Below, one piece after another: positions 20,107-29,164 of a stretch of 64,000 nucleotides of DNA (its first letter is position 1; each line of letters opens with the position of its first letter). The stretch covers positions 288,695 through 352,694 of the forward strand of contig NZ_MWWV01000003.1 in the NCBI RefSeq assembly GCF_002259645.1. The letters run 5' to 3'. Under the pieces are notes generated by a model, which was not told the DNA's origin, searched no databases, and worked only from the letters and a program-made list of their open reading frames with translations. Source of the stretch: Bifidobacterium tissieri. Lineage in GTDB: Bacteria; Actinomycetota; Actinomycetes; Actinomycetales; Bifidobacteriaceae. A program made the position numbers and the translations under genes.

Positions 20107-20338
20107 CATCCGCATGAACGAGTCGTGGGTCAGTCGTGGATCATATGTCCATTCGACTGTCGCTCGTTGGACAATCCGCCATCATGCCGTCATGCATGCG
20201 TCACACAACCACATGCCGAGGGAAACACGAGAACCATAGAGTCTGAGCCGTACAGCAACAGTACGGCACCTCCAGCAGACCGCTCGTGAATCATCGCGCG
20301 CGAGGTCGGGACAGCGCCATGGAGACAAGGAGCATGAG

Positions 20339-21565
20339 ATGAAGCTTGCGGAAACGGGACTCACCCAAGACGAGCTCAAGGGGCTCGTCAAGAAGTACAT
20401 GATCGAAACGTACGAACGCTATGACTTCGTCGCCGAGCGAGCCGAGGGCATGTACATCTACGATCCTGACGGCAACGCCTATCTCGACTTCTACGGCGGC
20501 ATCGCAGTGAACAACGCCGGCAACTGCAACCCCAAGGTGGTGGCCGCCGTCCGCGATCAGGTGGGCGACATCATGCACACGTTCAACTATCCGTACACCA
20601 TCCCGCAGGCGCTGCTCGCCAAGAAGGTGTGCGACCTCGCCGGATTCGACAAGATCTTCTATCAGAACTCCGGCACCGAGGCCAACGAGGTGGCCATCAA
20701 GCTCGCCCGCAAGTACGGCATCGACCACTTCGGGCCGCACAAGTACGAGATCCTCTCCGCCCTGCATTCCTTCCACGGCCGCACGTTCGGCGCGCTTGCC
20801 GCCACCGGACAGCCCGGATCGCTCGCACAGGACGGCTTCGGCCAGATGACCCCAGGCTTCGCCTACGCCGAGTTCAACAATCTGGATGACTTCAAGGCCA
20901 AGATCACCGACAACACCATCGCCATCATGGTGGAGCCCGTGCAGGGCGAGGGCGGCGTGCACCCCGCCACGCAGGAATTCCTCGAAGGGTTGCGTAAGCT
21001 GTGCGACGACAACGGACTGCTACTCATCTTCGACGAGGTGCAGACCGGCTGGGGACGCACCGGATCGCTGTTCGCGTGGCAGGGCTACGGCGTGGAACCC
21101 GACATCTTCACCATGGCCAAGGGCCTCGGCGGCGGCGTCCCGATCGGTGCCATGGTCACCAAGGATCCGATCGCCGCATCCCTGACCCCCGGCACGCACG
21201 GCACCACGTTCGGCGGTTCACCGATGTGCACCGCGGCCGCGCTCGCCGAAGTCGACGAGATCGTCAGCCGCAAGCTGCCGGAGCATGCCGCCGAGATCGG
21301 CGCATACTTCATCGAACAGGGCAAGAGCCTGCCGCACATCAAGGAGAGCCGTGGTCGCGGTCTGCTTGTCGGCTTTGAATTCGACGGCACGGTCAACGCC
21401 GTTGATATCAAGCACGCGGCCCTGAAGCGCGGACTGCTTACCACCGCTATCGGCGACAGCATCATCCGTTGCATCCCGCCGCTGATCGTCACGAAGAAGC
21501 AGGTGGATCAGGCCCTCGAAATCCTCGCCGATTCCGTGAACGCCGTGGCCGCCGGCAAGGAGTGA
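20339..21565 (+). CDS. Class III PLP-dependent aminotransferase
   Basis: A 408-residue fold-type I aminotransferase of the acetylornithine / 4-aminobutyrate / alanine-glyoxylate group. It shows FYQNSGTEANEVAIKLARK, HGRTFGALAATG, the PLP Asp in LLIFDEVQTGWGRTG and the PLP lysine in IFTMAKGLGGGVPIGAM. An AAGGAGCATGAG site precedes the ATG. It lacks argB/argC neighbours, so a role in arginine synthesis is unlikely. The next gene encodes an iron-type alcohol dehydrogenase, which could reduce the aldehyde the transaminase makes (for example GABA to 4-hydroxybutyrate); this is inference. Confidence 0.88.
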   Translation: MKLAETGLTQDELKGLVKKYMIETYERYDFVAERAEGMYIYDPDGNAYLDFYGGIAVNNAGNCNPKVVAAVRDQVGDIMHTFNYPYTIPQALLAKKVCDLAGFDKIFYQNSGTEANEVAIKLARKYGIDHFGPHKYEILSALHSFHGRTFGALAATGQPGSLAQDGFGQMTPGFAYAEFNNLDDFKAKITDNTIAIMVEPVQGEGGVHPATQEFLEGLRKLCDDNGLLLIFDEVQTGWGRTGSLFAWQGYGVEPDIFTMAKGLGGGVPIGAMVTKDPIAASLTPGTHGTTFGGSPMCTAAALAEVDEIVSRKLPEHAAEIGAYFIEQGKSLPHIKESRGRGLLVGFEFDGTVNAVDIKHAALKRGLLTTAIGDSIIRCIPPLIVTKKQVDQALEILADSVNAVAAGKE

Positions 21566-21645
21566 CGATACCGCTGTAGCGACGATACCGGCGGCGTTGC
21601 CGATGCCGTTGATATCGCGCGACCTCGCACCGGTATCGCACAACA

Positions 21646-21680
21646 GGATTCTCCCGATCGCATCCCGACCGGGAGAATCC
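21646..21680. terminator. Hairpin after the aminotransferase gene
   Basis: GGATTCTCCCG (21646-21656) pairs perfectly with CGGGAGAATCC (21670-21680). No T-run follows. The rest of the 262-base gap has no visible gene. Confidence 0.5.
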
Positions 21681-21827
21681 GCGTCGTACGGAATCCGCAT
21701 CATGCGGAATCCGCCGTGAACATGACGTTGCGAGATGCTGTCATCAGTACGACGTTGCTTGTTTCGCCCACCGCGCCGGTCTATGCTGGGAACCGTGGCG
21801 ACGACGCCGCAGATTGAAGGGACCATC

Positions 21828-22970
21828 ATGCTCAAGTTTTCCGTACCACAGAACATCATCGTCGACTACGGCGGCGTGAGCCGACTCGGCACCTACGCCG
21901 GCGAACTGAAGATGACGAACACGCTGATCATCGCCGACCCGTTCCTGGCCAACGCCCCGCTCGCCAAGCAGGCCACCGGATCATTGGACGAGGCCGGCAT
22001 CAAGCACGTCATGTTCACCGACGTGAAGCCCAACCCCACCGCGGTGTGCGTGGATGAGGCCGTCGCGCTGTTCAAGGACAACGGCTGCGACTCCATCATC
22101 GCCATCGGCGGCGGCTCCTCGCTCGACGTGGCCAAGGCCGTGGGCGTCGTCGCCAAATTCGGCGGCGAGATCGGCGACTACGAAGGCATGAACACCGTGC
22201 CCGGCCCGATCGTACCGTTCATCGCCATCCCCACCACGGCCGGTACCGGCAGCGAGGTCACGTCGTTCTCCGTGATCACCGACGAGGCCCGTAACTACAA
22301 GCTCACCGTCGGCAGCAAACTGCTGCTGCCCGCCTACGCGATCCTCGACCCCGGCGTGCTCGCCACCGTCCCCGCACGAGTGGCCGCCGCATGCGGCACC
22401 GACGCCATGGTGCACGCCATCGAATCGTTCACCAACACCGTCGACAGCACATTCTCCGGCATGTACTCGCTCGAGGCGCTACGACTGATCGGCAAGTACC
22501 TCAAGCGCTTCACCGCCCGTCGCGACGACGCCGAAGCGGCCCGTGGCATGATGGTTGCCGCCACCATGGCCGGCATCGCCTTCGAATCCACTCGACTCGG
22601 ACTCGTGCACGCCATGAGCCACCCGATCTCCGCATTCTTCCACGTGGCACACGGCGAGGCCAACGGCCTGCTGCTGCCCAGCGTGCTCGAATTCAACGCG
22701 CTCGCCGACAAGGGACAGTACGAGCTCATGCATGAGGCATTGTTCCCGGATGTCGAATACGACGGCACCGACGATTTCATCTACGAGATCCGCTCGTTGC
22801 TGGGCGAGATCGGCATCCCCGATTCGTTGGAGGCCGCCGGCGTGGATCGCCCGGCATTCCTTGCGGTGGTGGACCGCATGACCCACGACGCCATGGCATC
22901 CGGCAACATCGCCGTCAATCCGCGGTCCGTCACCCCGTCGGATGTGGAGGCGATCTACAAGGCGCTGTAG
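21828..22970 (+). CDS. Iron-containing alcohol dehydrogenase
   Basis: A group III, NAD(P)-dependent metal alcohol dehydrogenase of 380 residues, of the lactaldehyde/1,3-propanediol/butanol dehydrogenase type. It has the nucleotide motif IAIGGGSSLDVAKAVGV, the PTTAGTGSEVTSF motif, and metal ligands Asp and His in GTDAMVHAIESFTN plus two His in HAMSHPISAFFHVAHGEANG. The ATG at 21828 follows GAAGGGA; an upstream frame to 21735 is not family-like. It probably reduces a small aldehyde in the cytosol. The exact substrate is unknown; pairing with the upstream aminotransferase is suggestive. Confidence 0.9.
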   Translation: MLKFSVPQNIIVDYGGVSRLGTYAGELKMTNTLIIADPFLANAPLAKQATGSLDEAGIKHVMFTDVKPNPTAVCVDEAVALFKDNGCDSIIAIGGGSSLDVAKAVGVVAKFGGEIGDYEGMNTVPGPIVPFIAIPTTAGTGSEVTSFSVITDEARNYKLTVGSKLLLPAYAILDPGVLATVPARVAAACGTDAMVHAIESFTNTVDSTFSGMYSLEALRLIGKYLKRFTARRDDAEAARGMMVAATMAGIAFESTRLGLVHAMSHPISAFFHVAHGEANGLLLPSVLEFNALADKGQYELMHEALFPDVEYDGTDDFIYEIRSLLGEIGIPDSLEAAGVDRPAFLAVVDRMTHDAMASGNIAVNPRSVTPSDVEAIYKAL

Positions 22971-23036
22971 GTGTAGACGCTGTAAACGTTGCGGCGGCAT
23001 AGGGCTGCCCCGTTGCTGACGATACGGATGATGACT

Positions 23037-24560
23037 ATGTCATCCGGAGGAGATACCGATTCACCGGACTCGACGACGCTGACCCGGCCGACGGGTACCA
23101 TACGTCCTATGCTGCAATCCGAAGCCCTCGCCATTCTCAACGCCGGTGCCAGCGTGTTTCTCACCGGTGCGCCTGGTGCCGGCAAGACCTACGTGCTCAA
23201 CGAATTCGTCGCCGCGGCACGCAAGGCGGGAGCCTCGGTGGCGGTCACCGCGTCCACCGGCATCGCCTCCACGCATATCAACGGTCAGACCATTCACTCG
23301 TGGAGCGGCGTCGGCGTGAGCACATCCCTTGAGGAGGCCACGCTCAAACGCATCCGCACCCGCCGACGCAAGGCCATCGACGCCACCGACATTCTGGTGA
23401 TCGACGAAGTGTCGATGATGCACGCCTGGCTGTTCGACATGGTCGACCGCGTCTGCCGGGAACTGCGGCATGATCCGAGACCGTTCGGCGGACTGCAGGT
23501 GGTGCTGTCCGGCGATTTCTTCCAGCTGCCGCCGGTGAGCCGCTCGGGACGCAATAACGACGTGGTGGCGCCCACCGAGGAGTTTCTGCGCTCACGCGAG
23601 GAGTATGCGCGGCGCGGACTGGATCCGGAGGGATTCGTCACCGAATCGCTGGTGTGGGAGGCGCTTGCCCCCACGATCTGCTATCTGACTGAACAGCATC
23701 GTCAGGACGATGGTCAGTTGCTTACTGTGCTCACCGATATCCGTGACGGTGGCGTGACCGACGTCGATCGTGCCACGCTGGCCGGGCGTATCGGCATGAT
23801 GCCCGATCCCGGCGTGGTGGCGACGAACCTGTTTCCCACGAACCGTCAGGCCGATTCGCTCAACGCCATGCGGCTGGACGAGATCGACGAGGATCCGCAC
23901 GCGTACCACGCCACGTCGGCCGGCAGCGCGCAGCTGGTGGAACGACTGAAAAAGAACATGCTTGCGCCGGAGCACCTGCTGCTGAAGACCGGTGCCGCGG
24001 TGATGGCGTTGCGCAATGATCAGGATCGGCAGTACGTCAACGGTTCGATCGGCACGGTGATCGGATTTTCCGATGACGACAAGGGCGGCTGGCCGATCGT
24101 ACGATTCGAGAACGGCAATATCGTGACCATGAAACCGGCCGACTGGGAGATGATGGACGGCGAGAAGGTGCTCGCCTCCGTCAGTCAGGTGCCGTTGCGG
24201 TGCGCGTGGGGCATTACGATCCACAAATCGCAGGGCATGACGCTCGACCGTGCCGTGATGGATCTGCGGCGCACATTCGCGCCCGGCATGGGGTATGTGG
24301 CGCTTTCCAGAGTCGAATCCCTGGACGGTCTGTATCTGCATGGCCTCAACGATCGTGCGTTCCTCGTCTCGCCCGACGCGGTGATGCTCGACTCCCAGCT
24401 GCGCGAGGCCTCCGACGATGCCGCCGCCCATCTGGCCGCCAACGGTCCGGATGCGTTCAGCCCGACGGCGATGGCATACGACACACTCTCCGCGGAGTCA
24501 GGCGGCGGCAACGACCCCACCACCCCCGACGACGAATTCGCCCAGGACGCATTGTTCTGA
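23037..24560 (+). CDS. PIF1/RecD-like superfamily 1 DNA helicase
   Basis: A DNA helicase of about 507 residues. It has Walker A GAPGAGKTYVLNEF, motif Ia TASTGIAS, Walker B LVIDEVSMMHAWLFD, the glutamine-rich GDFFQLPPV motif, and C-terminal motifs AWGITIHKSQGMTLDRAV and GYVALSRVESLDGL. The last two belong to the UvrD_C_2 module of PIF1/RecD enzymes. It probably unwinds DNA in repair or replication restart. The start is uncertain: TTG 22989, ATG 23028, 23037 and 23109 are all in frame and none has a good ribosome-binding site. It is the last GC-rich gene before the AT-rich island. Confidence 0.88.
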   Translation: MSSGGDTDSPDSTTLTRPTGTIRPMLQSEALAILNAGASVFLTGAPGAGKTYVLNEFVAAARKAGASVAVTASTGIASTHINGQTIHSWSGVGVSTSLEEATLKRIRTRRRKAIDATDILVIDEVSMMHAWLFDMVDRVCRELRHDPRPFGGLQVVLSGDFFQLPPVSRSGRNNDVVAPTEEFLRSREEYARRGLDPEGFVTESLVWEALAPTICYLTEQHRQDDGQLLTVLTDIRDGGVTDVDRATLAGRIGMMPDPGVVATNLFPTNRQADSLNAMRLDEIDEDPHAYHATSAGSAQLVERLKKNMLAPEHLLLKTGAAVMALRNDQDRQYVNGSIGTVIGFSDDDKGGWPIVRFENGNIVTMKPADWEMMDGEKVLASVSQVPLRCAWGITIHKSQGMTLDRAVMDLRRTFAPGMGYVALSRVESLDGLYLHGLNDRAFLVSPDAVMLDSQLREASDDAAAHLAANGPDAFSPTAMAYDTLSAESGGGNDPTTPDDEFAQDALF

Positions 24561-24600
24561 GCGAATTCGTCGATGGGGATTGCACTTGAAAGTGAACAAA

Positions 24601-26823
24601 CTACCACAATGCTCGCGTTGACGGTGAGTCTCCGTATTGCAATCCGGCATCAATAAGAATCGTATCCGCCTTTGGCGAGAATGACTCATTGGTTGGGAAC
24701 GTGGCCCATCCCGATGCGTCGCCCCAATAGACCACAGGAAGATAGTTTCTCCACATTCTCATGTCGGATTCGTCGTTTCGCTTGGCAGGAATGGCGACCT
24801 TGGTCCCGACAGGAAGGACCCCTTGCCTCCAGGTATGCCGTCCGGCATTGTCTTCCCATCCGGTTCCCCAATCGAGATTTCGTTGTAATGTGAAGACTCG
24901 CATACGATTTCCGTAAATGACCTCGGTGCGAGTGTCTGCATCTTCTAATGTGGAGCCGGTAGAGTTCAATGCGATGAATGGTTTTTGTGCGTTATACCAA
25001 GGTTCTAAGATGGTACTACCAATGGTCGTGGAACCGCAATAATAACCCGTTGAGACGTTGCCAAGTCCGTTTAGAAACCGCACTTCATGAGTGTTATCCG
25101 GAGTGTTTGACAGATTCTCGTAGGGAGGGCGTCCTGCCATATTGCCATTACGATAGTAGAACGAGTTTGTTGGAATAAAGCCGATTACGGCACTTTGGAG
25201 ATTTGGTTCCGAATGAATTGGGATCCGGTCTTCGTAGGTGTTTATGCAGCATTCCCATGGATCGGTGGATGTCAAAGGGTCAGGAGCAATATAATCTTGC
25301 GAGCGAACCGTGTCTTTCACGCCGACATCTAGTCCAGAGGAGACTACTTTGTCAATTTCTAATTCCTTACCATCATAGGAAACATGAAGGTTTGCGATCT
25401 GGTCGTAGGCCCAATTATCCGGTAGGCGATATCCCATGTTGCCGCTAAAACCGGAAGACATATCGCTGACGAAGCATTGCTGTGCATAGCCCTGATCAAT
25501 AACTCTCTGACATACGTTGCGGGCACCGTAGATGCCAACCCTGTAGCCGGTAAGATTGTTTTTTACAGCTCGGAAATAAGGAAGGATATTTCTGGTCACA
25601 TCTGTGTCCAGAGCATCATAATCAACAGCAAAGTAAATTACGGAGCCTTGAGGGATACTGTGCTTCGAGGCTGCTGTCATTGCACTTGCTGCATCAGAAG
25701 CGCCTCGGGTCGAGGTGAAGGCTGAGGCGTCACGGCCGACATCTTGGTAAATAGGGAAGAAGTGTAATCCTCCGGCGATGATTTTTTCAGGTTCTCCGGT
25801 TCTTAGCTCCTTGAAATCACCTCCAATAATGTATCGACCTACATTTTGGTAGTGATTCATTTTCAAAATCATTAGATTCCGTGCGGTGATTTCAAAACGA
25901 GTATCACATGCGTGGGCTTCTCGTGTTTGGTCACCATAGCTAACCAATAAAGAAAGCCAAGTTGAAAGGTCTGCTTTTCCTGTCTGCGGTAGGGCGCAAT
26001 GTTTTTGGAATGCCATGATATTCGCCGGTGACAGACTGAGTGCGAGATTGCCATCTCCATAACCATTCACGTATAAATAGAAGTTCAGTAATTCAGTGAA
26101 ACTAGCAATTTCCGATGGAGTATATGCGCGTCCCGTATAATTGGTCTGTGCTCCTGCGTATGGCAGATTAGGGCAGTGAAGTTTGGTCTGGTTGCCAACG
26201 TATCCATTTGCCTTGGACAAAGGCATGCCTTCCATTGCTTGCAGTGCAAGAATCGCGGCATGATTAGTGCTTCGCGTATATACGCCGTCACAAGGTATGA
26301 TGCCGGTATAGTCTTCATATCTCTGATTAATCTTTTGCTGATAAGAGCGGATTGCTGGTTTTCCCCCATATGAGCTAAGCAGTTTGAACTGGTCCATGGA
26401 GAGTAATGCCTTCATGAAGTTCGTGGTAACGATGGAATTTGGGTTGATGAGCCCAGCATCGGATTTGAGCTCCTTCACCGCGGCGGCCACTGGTGCGTCG
26501 AATCGATTGTCAATGGCGTCATCAGTTCCCGCATGTCCTGGATTGTATCCCTTGCACCAGAGGGCTCCCTGTAGAATCGCAAACTTGTTGTTTGTTTCTC
26601 CAGTGGTCATTTGTAGTGGTGCCTTTGAGTAGGCTTTCTTGGTTTCGTCTCCGAAATTGTCGGCTGTGGAGGAAAGCCCTAATTCGATTTGTAATGCTCG
26701 AATCAAGGCATTGATAGTATTCCATCCGGTATTGCCGTCCTCGATAATGCGATTGTAGCGAGAATCTCCTCCGTACGTGTTATTCAACCAATGTTGAGTT
26801 TTCAGTACCATAGGATCAGACAT
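24601..26823 (-). CDS. DUF1906 glycoside-hydrolase-like protein with PG-binding-like repeats
   Basis: A 740-residue protein. Residues 1 to about 300 resemble several peptidoglycan-binding-like helical modules (first: TQHWLNNTYGGDSRYNR). About 310-500 match the DUF1906 / Rv2525c-like glycoside hydrolase fold: NVGRYIIGGDFKELRTGEPE, FFPIYQDVGRDASAF, VIYFAVDYDALDTDV, VGIYGARNVCQRVI. The last 240 residues include an SH3-like segment (RIPIHSEPNLQSAVIGF). There is no Sec signal peptide. A strong AAGGAGG site precedes the ATG. Base composition is far more AT-rich than the flanks, suggesting acquisition. A dyad at 26897-26912 sits 27 nt before a CATCAT -10-like box on this strand. Likely a cell-wall-active enzyme, but activity is not shown. 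Confidence 0.82.
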   Translation of the reverse strand: MSDPMVLKTQHWLNNTYGGDSRYNRIIEDGNTGWNTINALIRALQIELGLSSTADNFGDETKKAYSKAPLQMTTGETNNKFAILQGALWCKGYNPGHAGTDDAIDNRFDAPVAAAVKELKSDAGLINPNSIVTTNFMKALLSMDQFKLLSSYGGKPAIRSYQQKINQRYEDYTGIIPCDGVYTRSTNHAAILALQAMEGMPLSKANGYVGNQTKLHCPNLPYAGAQTNYTGRAYTPSEIASFTELLNFYLYVNGYGDGNLALSLSPANIMAFQKHCALPQTGKADLSTWLSLLVSYGDQTREAHACDTRFEITARNLMILKMNHYQNVGRYIIGGDFKELRTGEPEKIIAGGLHFFPIYQDVGRDASAFTSTRGASDAASAMTAASKHSIPQGSVIYFAVDYDALDTDVTRNILPYFRAVKNNLTGYRVGIYGARNVCQRVIDQGYAQQCFVSDMSSGFSGNMGYRLPDNWAYDQIANLHVSYDGKELEIDKVVSSGLDVGVKDTVRSQDYIAPDPLTSTDPWECCINTYEDRIPIHSEPNLQSAVIGFIPTNSFYYRNGNMAGRPPYENLSNTPDNTHEVRFLNGLGNVSTGYYCGSTTIGSTILEPWYNAQKPFIALNSTGSTLEDADTRTEVIYGNRMRVFTLQRNLDWGTGWEDNAGRHTWRQGVLPVGTKVAIPAKRNDESDMRMWRNYLPVVYWGDASGWATFPTNESFSPKADTILIDAGLQYGDSPSTRALW

Positions 26824-26896
26824 TGCAAGCCTCCTTGCTCGTATTGAATGTTGGTACTATTTCATGATGTACTAAATGTTGGAGTTATATTTTAAA

Positions 26897-26912
26897 GTCA
26901 TCATTTGTTGAC
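26897..26912 (-). promoter_or_regulatory. Regulon operator, copy 1 (faces the DUF1906 gene)
   Basis: GTCATCATTTGTTGAC is the dyad GTCAACA-NN-TGTTGAC with one mismatch. On the minus strand, 27 bases separate it from CATCAT at 26864-26869, a -10-like box for the DUF1906 gene. This matches the geometry of copy 2, as expected for an activator bound about 47 bases upstream of transcription start. Confidence 0.7.
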
Positions 26913-26944
26913 GTGAAGTTTGTTGCATGTACTAACATTAAGCT

Positions 26945-26960
26945 GTCAACATCCGTTAAC
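26945..26960 (+). promoter_or_regulatory. Regulon operator, copy 2 (faces the two-component genes)
   Basis: GTCAACATCCGTTAAC matches the dyad GTCAACA-NN-TGTTGAC with two changes in the right arm. Twenty-seven bases separate it from TATCAT at 26988-26993, a good -10 box upstream of the response regulator. The response regulator probably activates its own operon from here. Confidence 0.7.
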
Positions 26961-27012
26961 GAGTTCATGGGAAAGCCGTATTTGTGATATCATAAAGTGA
27001 AGGTAGGTTTTT

Positions 27013-27711
27013 ATGGATTCTATAAAATCAGATAAATCATCCTGTTTGAGAGATCGTAAACACGTTTCGGTTGCTGTAGTTGACAATGATGATTTGGTTT
27101 TACCTGTACTTTGCGCTATCCTAAAAAAGGATCCAAGGGTGGAAGTATTATGGTGTACTTCATCTGCTAAAGAGGCGATCTTACATTGTTGCGTTGAGGC
27201 AAATTGGCCGGATGTTTTGTTGGTTGATATGTCGATGTCCGAAATGAATGGTGAAGAATTATGTAGGAAAATTCGAAAAAATGGATCGAGTCCGTCGCTT
27301 CTCGCAATTACCTCTTTTCCTATAGAATATTATGCGTCTCTTGCAAGTGATTCTGGTGCGCAAGGGATTGTCAGGAAGAGTGATATTTCATCAATTTCTG
27401 AAGCCGTAATCAATGTGGCTAGTGGCGATGCATTGCGTATGGAAGAAGTGGAAGTTGAGTTCGATTCTGCAATTGTGGCGCATAACAGAATTGCGAATGA
27501 TAATGACGAGGGTAATAAGCCTAAAGTATTAGGTACGGAAGAACATGATGTTTTGTGTTTGAATTCCGAAGGTTATTCATTTGAAGAAATAGCTAGAATG
27601 AAAAAGGTAAAATCTGTGACTATAAGAACTCATGCACGCCGGGCTGTGAAAAAATTGGGGGCAAAGAATCTAAGTCAAGCTATAATGAAATGGATGTCGC
27701 GAGAAAGTTAA
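27013..27711 (+). CDS. LuxR-family response regulator
   Basis: A 232-residue NarL/LuxR-type regulator. The receiver domain (about 17-135) has the acidic pocket VVDNDD, the phospho-acceptor Asp72 in VLLVDMSMSEMNG and the switch lysine in GIVRKSD. After a linker, the C-terminal LuxR helix-turn-helix (about 178-230) reads EEIARMKKVKSVTIRTHARR. It is strongly AT-rich. It overlaps no neighbour; the kinase starts 4 bases after the stop, so they form an operon. It is the natural candidate to bind the three 16-bp dyads in this island. Confidence 0.93.
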   Translation: MDSIKSDKSSCLRDRKHVSVAVVDNDDLVLPVLCAILKKDPRVEVLWCTSSAKEAILHCCVEANWPDVLLVDMSMSEMNGEELCRKIRKNGSSPSLLAITSFPIEYYASLASDSGAQGIVRKSDISSISEAVINVASGDALRMEEVEVEFDSAIVAHNRIANDNDEGNKPKVLGTEEHDVLCLNSEGYSFEEIARMKKVKSVTIRTHARRAVKKLGAKNLSQAIMKWMSRES

Positions 27712-27715
27712 AATT

Positions 27716-28852
27716 GTGGATCGTATTGTGTGTAAGTTGACCTCTTTGTCGCAAAGAAAAGGTGTTCATTTATTTCTATTATTTCTGGTCGCTGTAACAT
27801 TGATTCAATATTGTATTGAAATATATCACAATCCCCAGGAAATGGTAGATTTCTCTTTTGGTGTGCTTCACACGATACTACTTCTTTGTTTTTTATTTTC
27901 AACCAAGTTTGCTTGCTGCTCGGTTGTAGTTCTTTACTGCATTTCTTCACTGCTTCCGGATGTGTATTCGTTGATGCAGATCTTTGGTTTGATTTTTGCA
28001 ATCGGATATCTGGCTTTTTCGGAATATCTATTGGTGGGTATTTCTTTATCTATTGTTGTTTTGTCCTTTGATTGTATTGGCTATTGGCTGTATGAACCGA
28101 GGGGAGATATTTGTATTTTTATTTTTACTGAATCTATTTATTTAATCTGTGCGGTGCTTATTGGCGTAGTTTTTAAATTAAAACGTAAACACGCGATGGT
28201 TTCATATCTTGAAAATAAAATAGAAATACTGTCTGGGAATAATATTAATCATGCTCGTTCGGAGAGAATGTCAGAGCTGTTACATGATTCGATTGCAAGT
28301 GATTTAACGTATATTGTGCTTTTGTCCGAAAACGGTGATTTTTGGGAGGATAAAAGAAGTGTTTCCAGTAATTTAAAGTCTATACATGATGTTTCGTTGA
28401 GAAGTTTAGAAAGTGTTCATGACGCTATTAGATTGATGCGTGGTGATCTTGATGCTGAGGATAACTCTGAGAAAAAATCTTTATGGGAGGCTGTAGAAAC
28501 TTGTGATCATTATTTAAAGGATTTGGGTTTTTCTGGGGAGTTTCTTATTGAAGGGGAGGTGAGTTTGGTTGAAAATGAAATAATCCATACTATGGTTTTT
28601 GCTATTAAAGAAATTTGTATTAATATCGCTAAATATAGCGATCCTAATAATAGAGTATTCTTCTCTAGAATTGTTTTTTCGGATAGGAAAATTATCTTTA
28701 TTTCTAAGAACTCTATTTTTGATCGTAATGATTTGCGAGGAGGTAGTGGTCTTACTATTGTCAAGAAAAGGGTTGCCTTAGTGGGGGGTGTAGTCTTTTC
28801 CTGGATAGAAAATAATTATTGGATGACCTATATTGAAATTCCTGTTTCTTAG
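27716..28852 (+). CDS. Sensor histidine kinase with six transmembrane helices
   Basis: A 378-residue kinase. Six hydrophobic helices fill residues 17-155 with no obvious extracellular domain, as in peptide- or membrane-sensing kinases. The phospho-His is His190 in SELLHDSIASDLTYI, a HisKA_3-like box that fits the LuxR-type partner. The ATPase domain has the N-box Glu/Asn in AIKEICINIAKYSD and the G-box RGGSGLTIVKKR near residues 341-352. GTG at 27716 is preceded by GAGAAAG at the end of the upstream gene. The signal is unknown; a secreted peptide gene converges on the 3' end. Confidence 0.92.
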   Translation: MDRIVCKLTSLSQRKGVHLFLLFLVAVTLIQYCIEIYHNPQEMVDFSFGVLHTILLLCFLFSTKFACCSVVVLYCISSLLPDVYSLMQIFGLIFAIGYLAFSEYLLVGISLSIVVLSFDCIGYWLYEPRGDICIFIFTESIYLICAVLIGVVFKLKRKHAMVSYLENKIEILSGNNINHARSERMSELLHDSIASDLTYIVLLSENGDFWEDKRSVSSNLKSIHDVSLRSLESVHDAIRLMRGDLDAEDNSEKKSLWEAVETCDHYLKDLGFSGEFLIEGEVSLVENEIIHTMVFAIKEICINIAKYSDPNNRVFFSRIVFSDRKIIFISKNSIFDRNDLRGGSGLTIVKKRVALVGGVVFSWIENNYWMTYIEIPVS

Positions 28853-28859
28853 TTATTTC

Positions 28860-29018
28860 TTAATGTTTATGGCAATGGTGAAACGGTATGTGAAATGGAG
28901 GGCAGATAGCTCTCGTTTCGTAAGTTGATCCGGTTGTATTTGTGTTCATGACTTGCGCTGTAATGGTGGGGGTGTTTGACAGTATGATGCCGATAAGTAT
29001 TGCTGCTAAGATTTTCAT
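28860..29018 (-). CDS. Small secreted peptide with Cys/His-rich tail (52 aa)
   Basis: A short gene on the minus strand, ending 7 bases from the kinase stop in convergent orientation. The product begins MKILAAILIGIILSNT, a compact signal peptide with a likely cleavage site after TITA. The mature part of about 31 residues ends RAICPPFHIPFHHCHKH: two Cys nine residues apart and five His. GGAG five bases before the ATG is a good ribosome-binding site. A perfect TATAAT at 29047-29052 (minus strand) lies 26 bases from the dyad at 29079. It could be a signal for the kinase, a bacteriocin or a metal-binding peptide. I recognise no family. Confidence 0.72.
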   Translation of the reverse strand: MKILAAILIGIILSNTPTITAQVMNTNTTGSTYETRAICPPFHIPFHHCHKH

Positions 29019-29078
29019 ATTGTCTCCAATTTGTAATGTTGATGTAATTATATATTATGTTATCTGTTTTTTTAATGT

Positions 29079-29094
29079 GTCAACAAATGTTGAC
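29079..29094. promoter_or_regulatory. Regulon operator, copy 3 (between divergent secreted genes)
   Basis: GTCAACAAATGTTGAC is a perfect 7-2-7 dyad. Leftward, 26 bases separate it from TATAAT of the peptide gene. Rightward, TATAGC at 29119-29124 (24 bases) or CATTAT at 29124-29129 (29 bases) can serve the secreted-protein gene. One symmetric site may control both directions. Confidence 0.75.
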
Positions 29095-29164
29095 TGCTAT
29101 GAAAAGAGGTGATCTGGATATAGCATTATTACGGAAATAGCCTACTGTGAGAAAGGGTTTAGAG

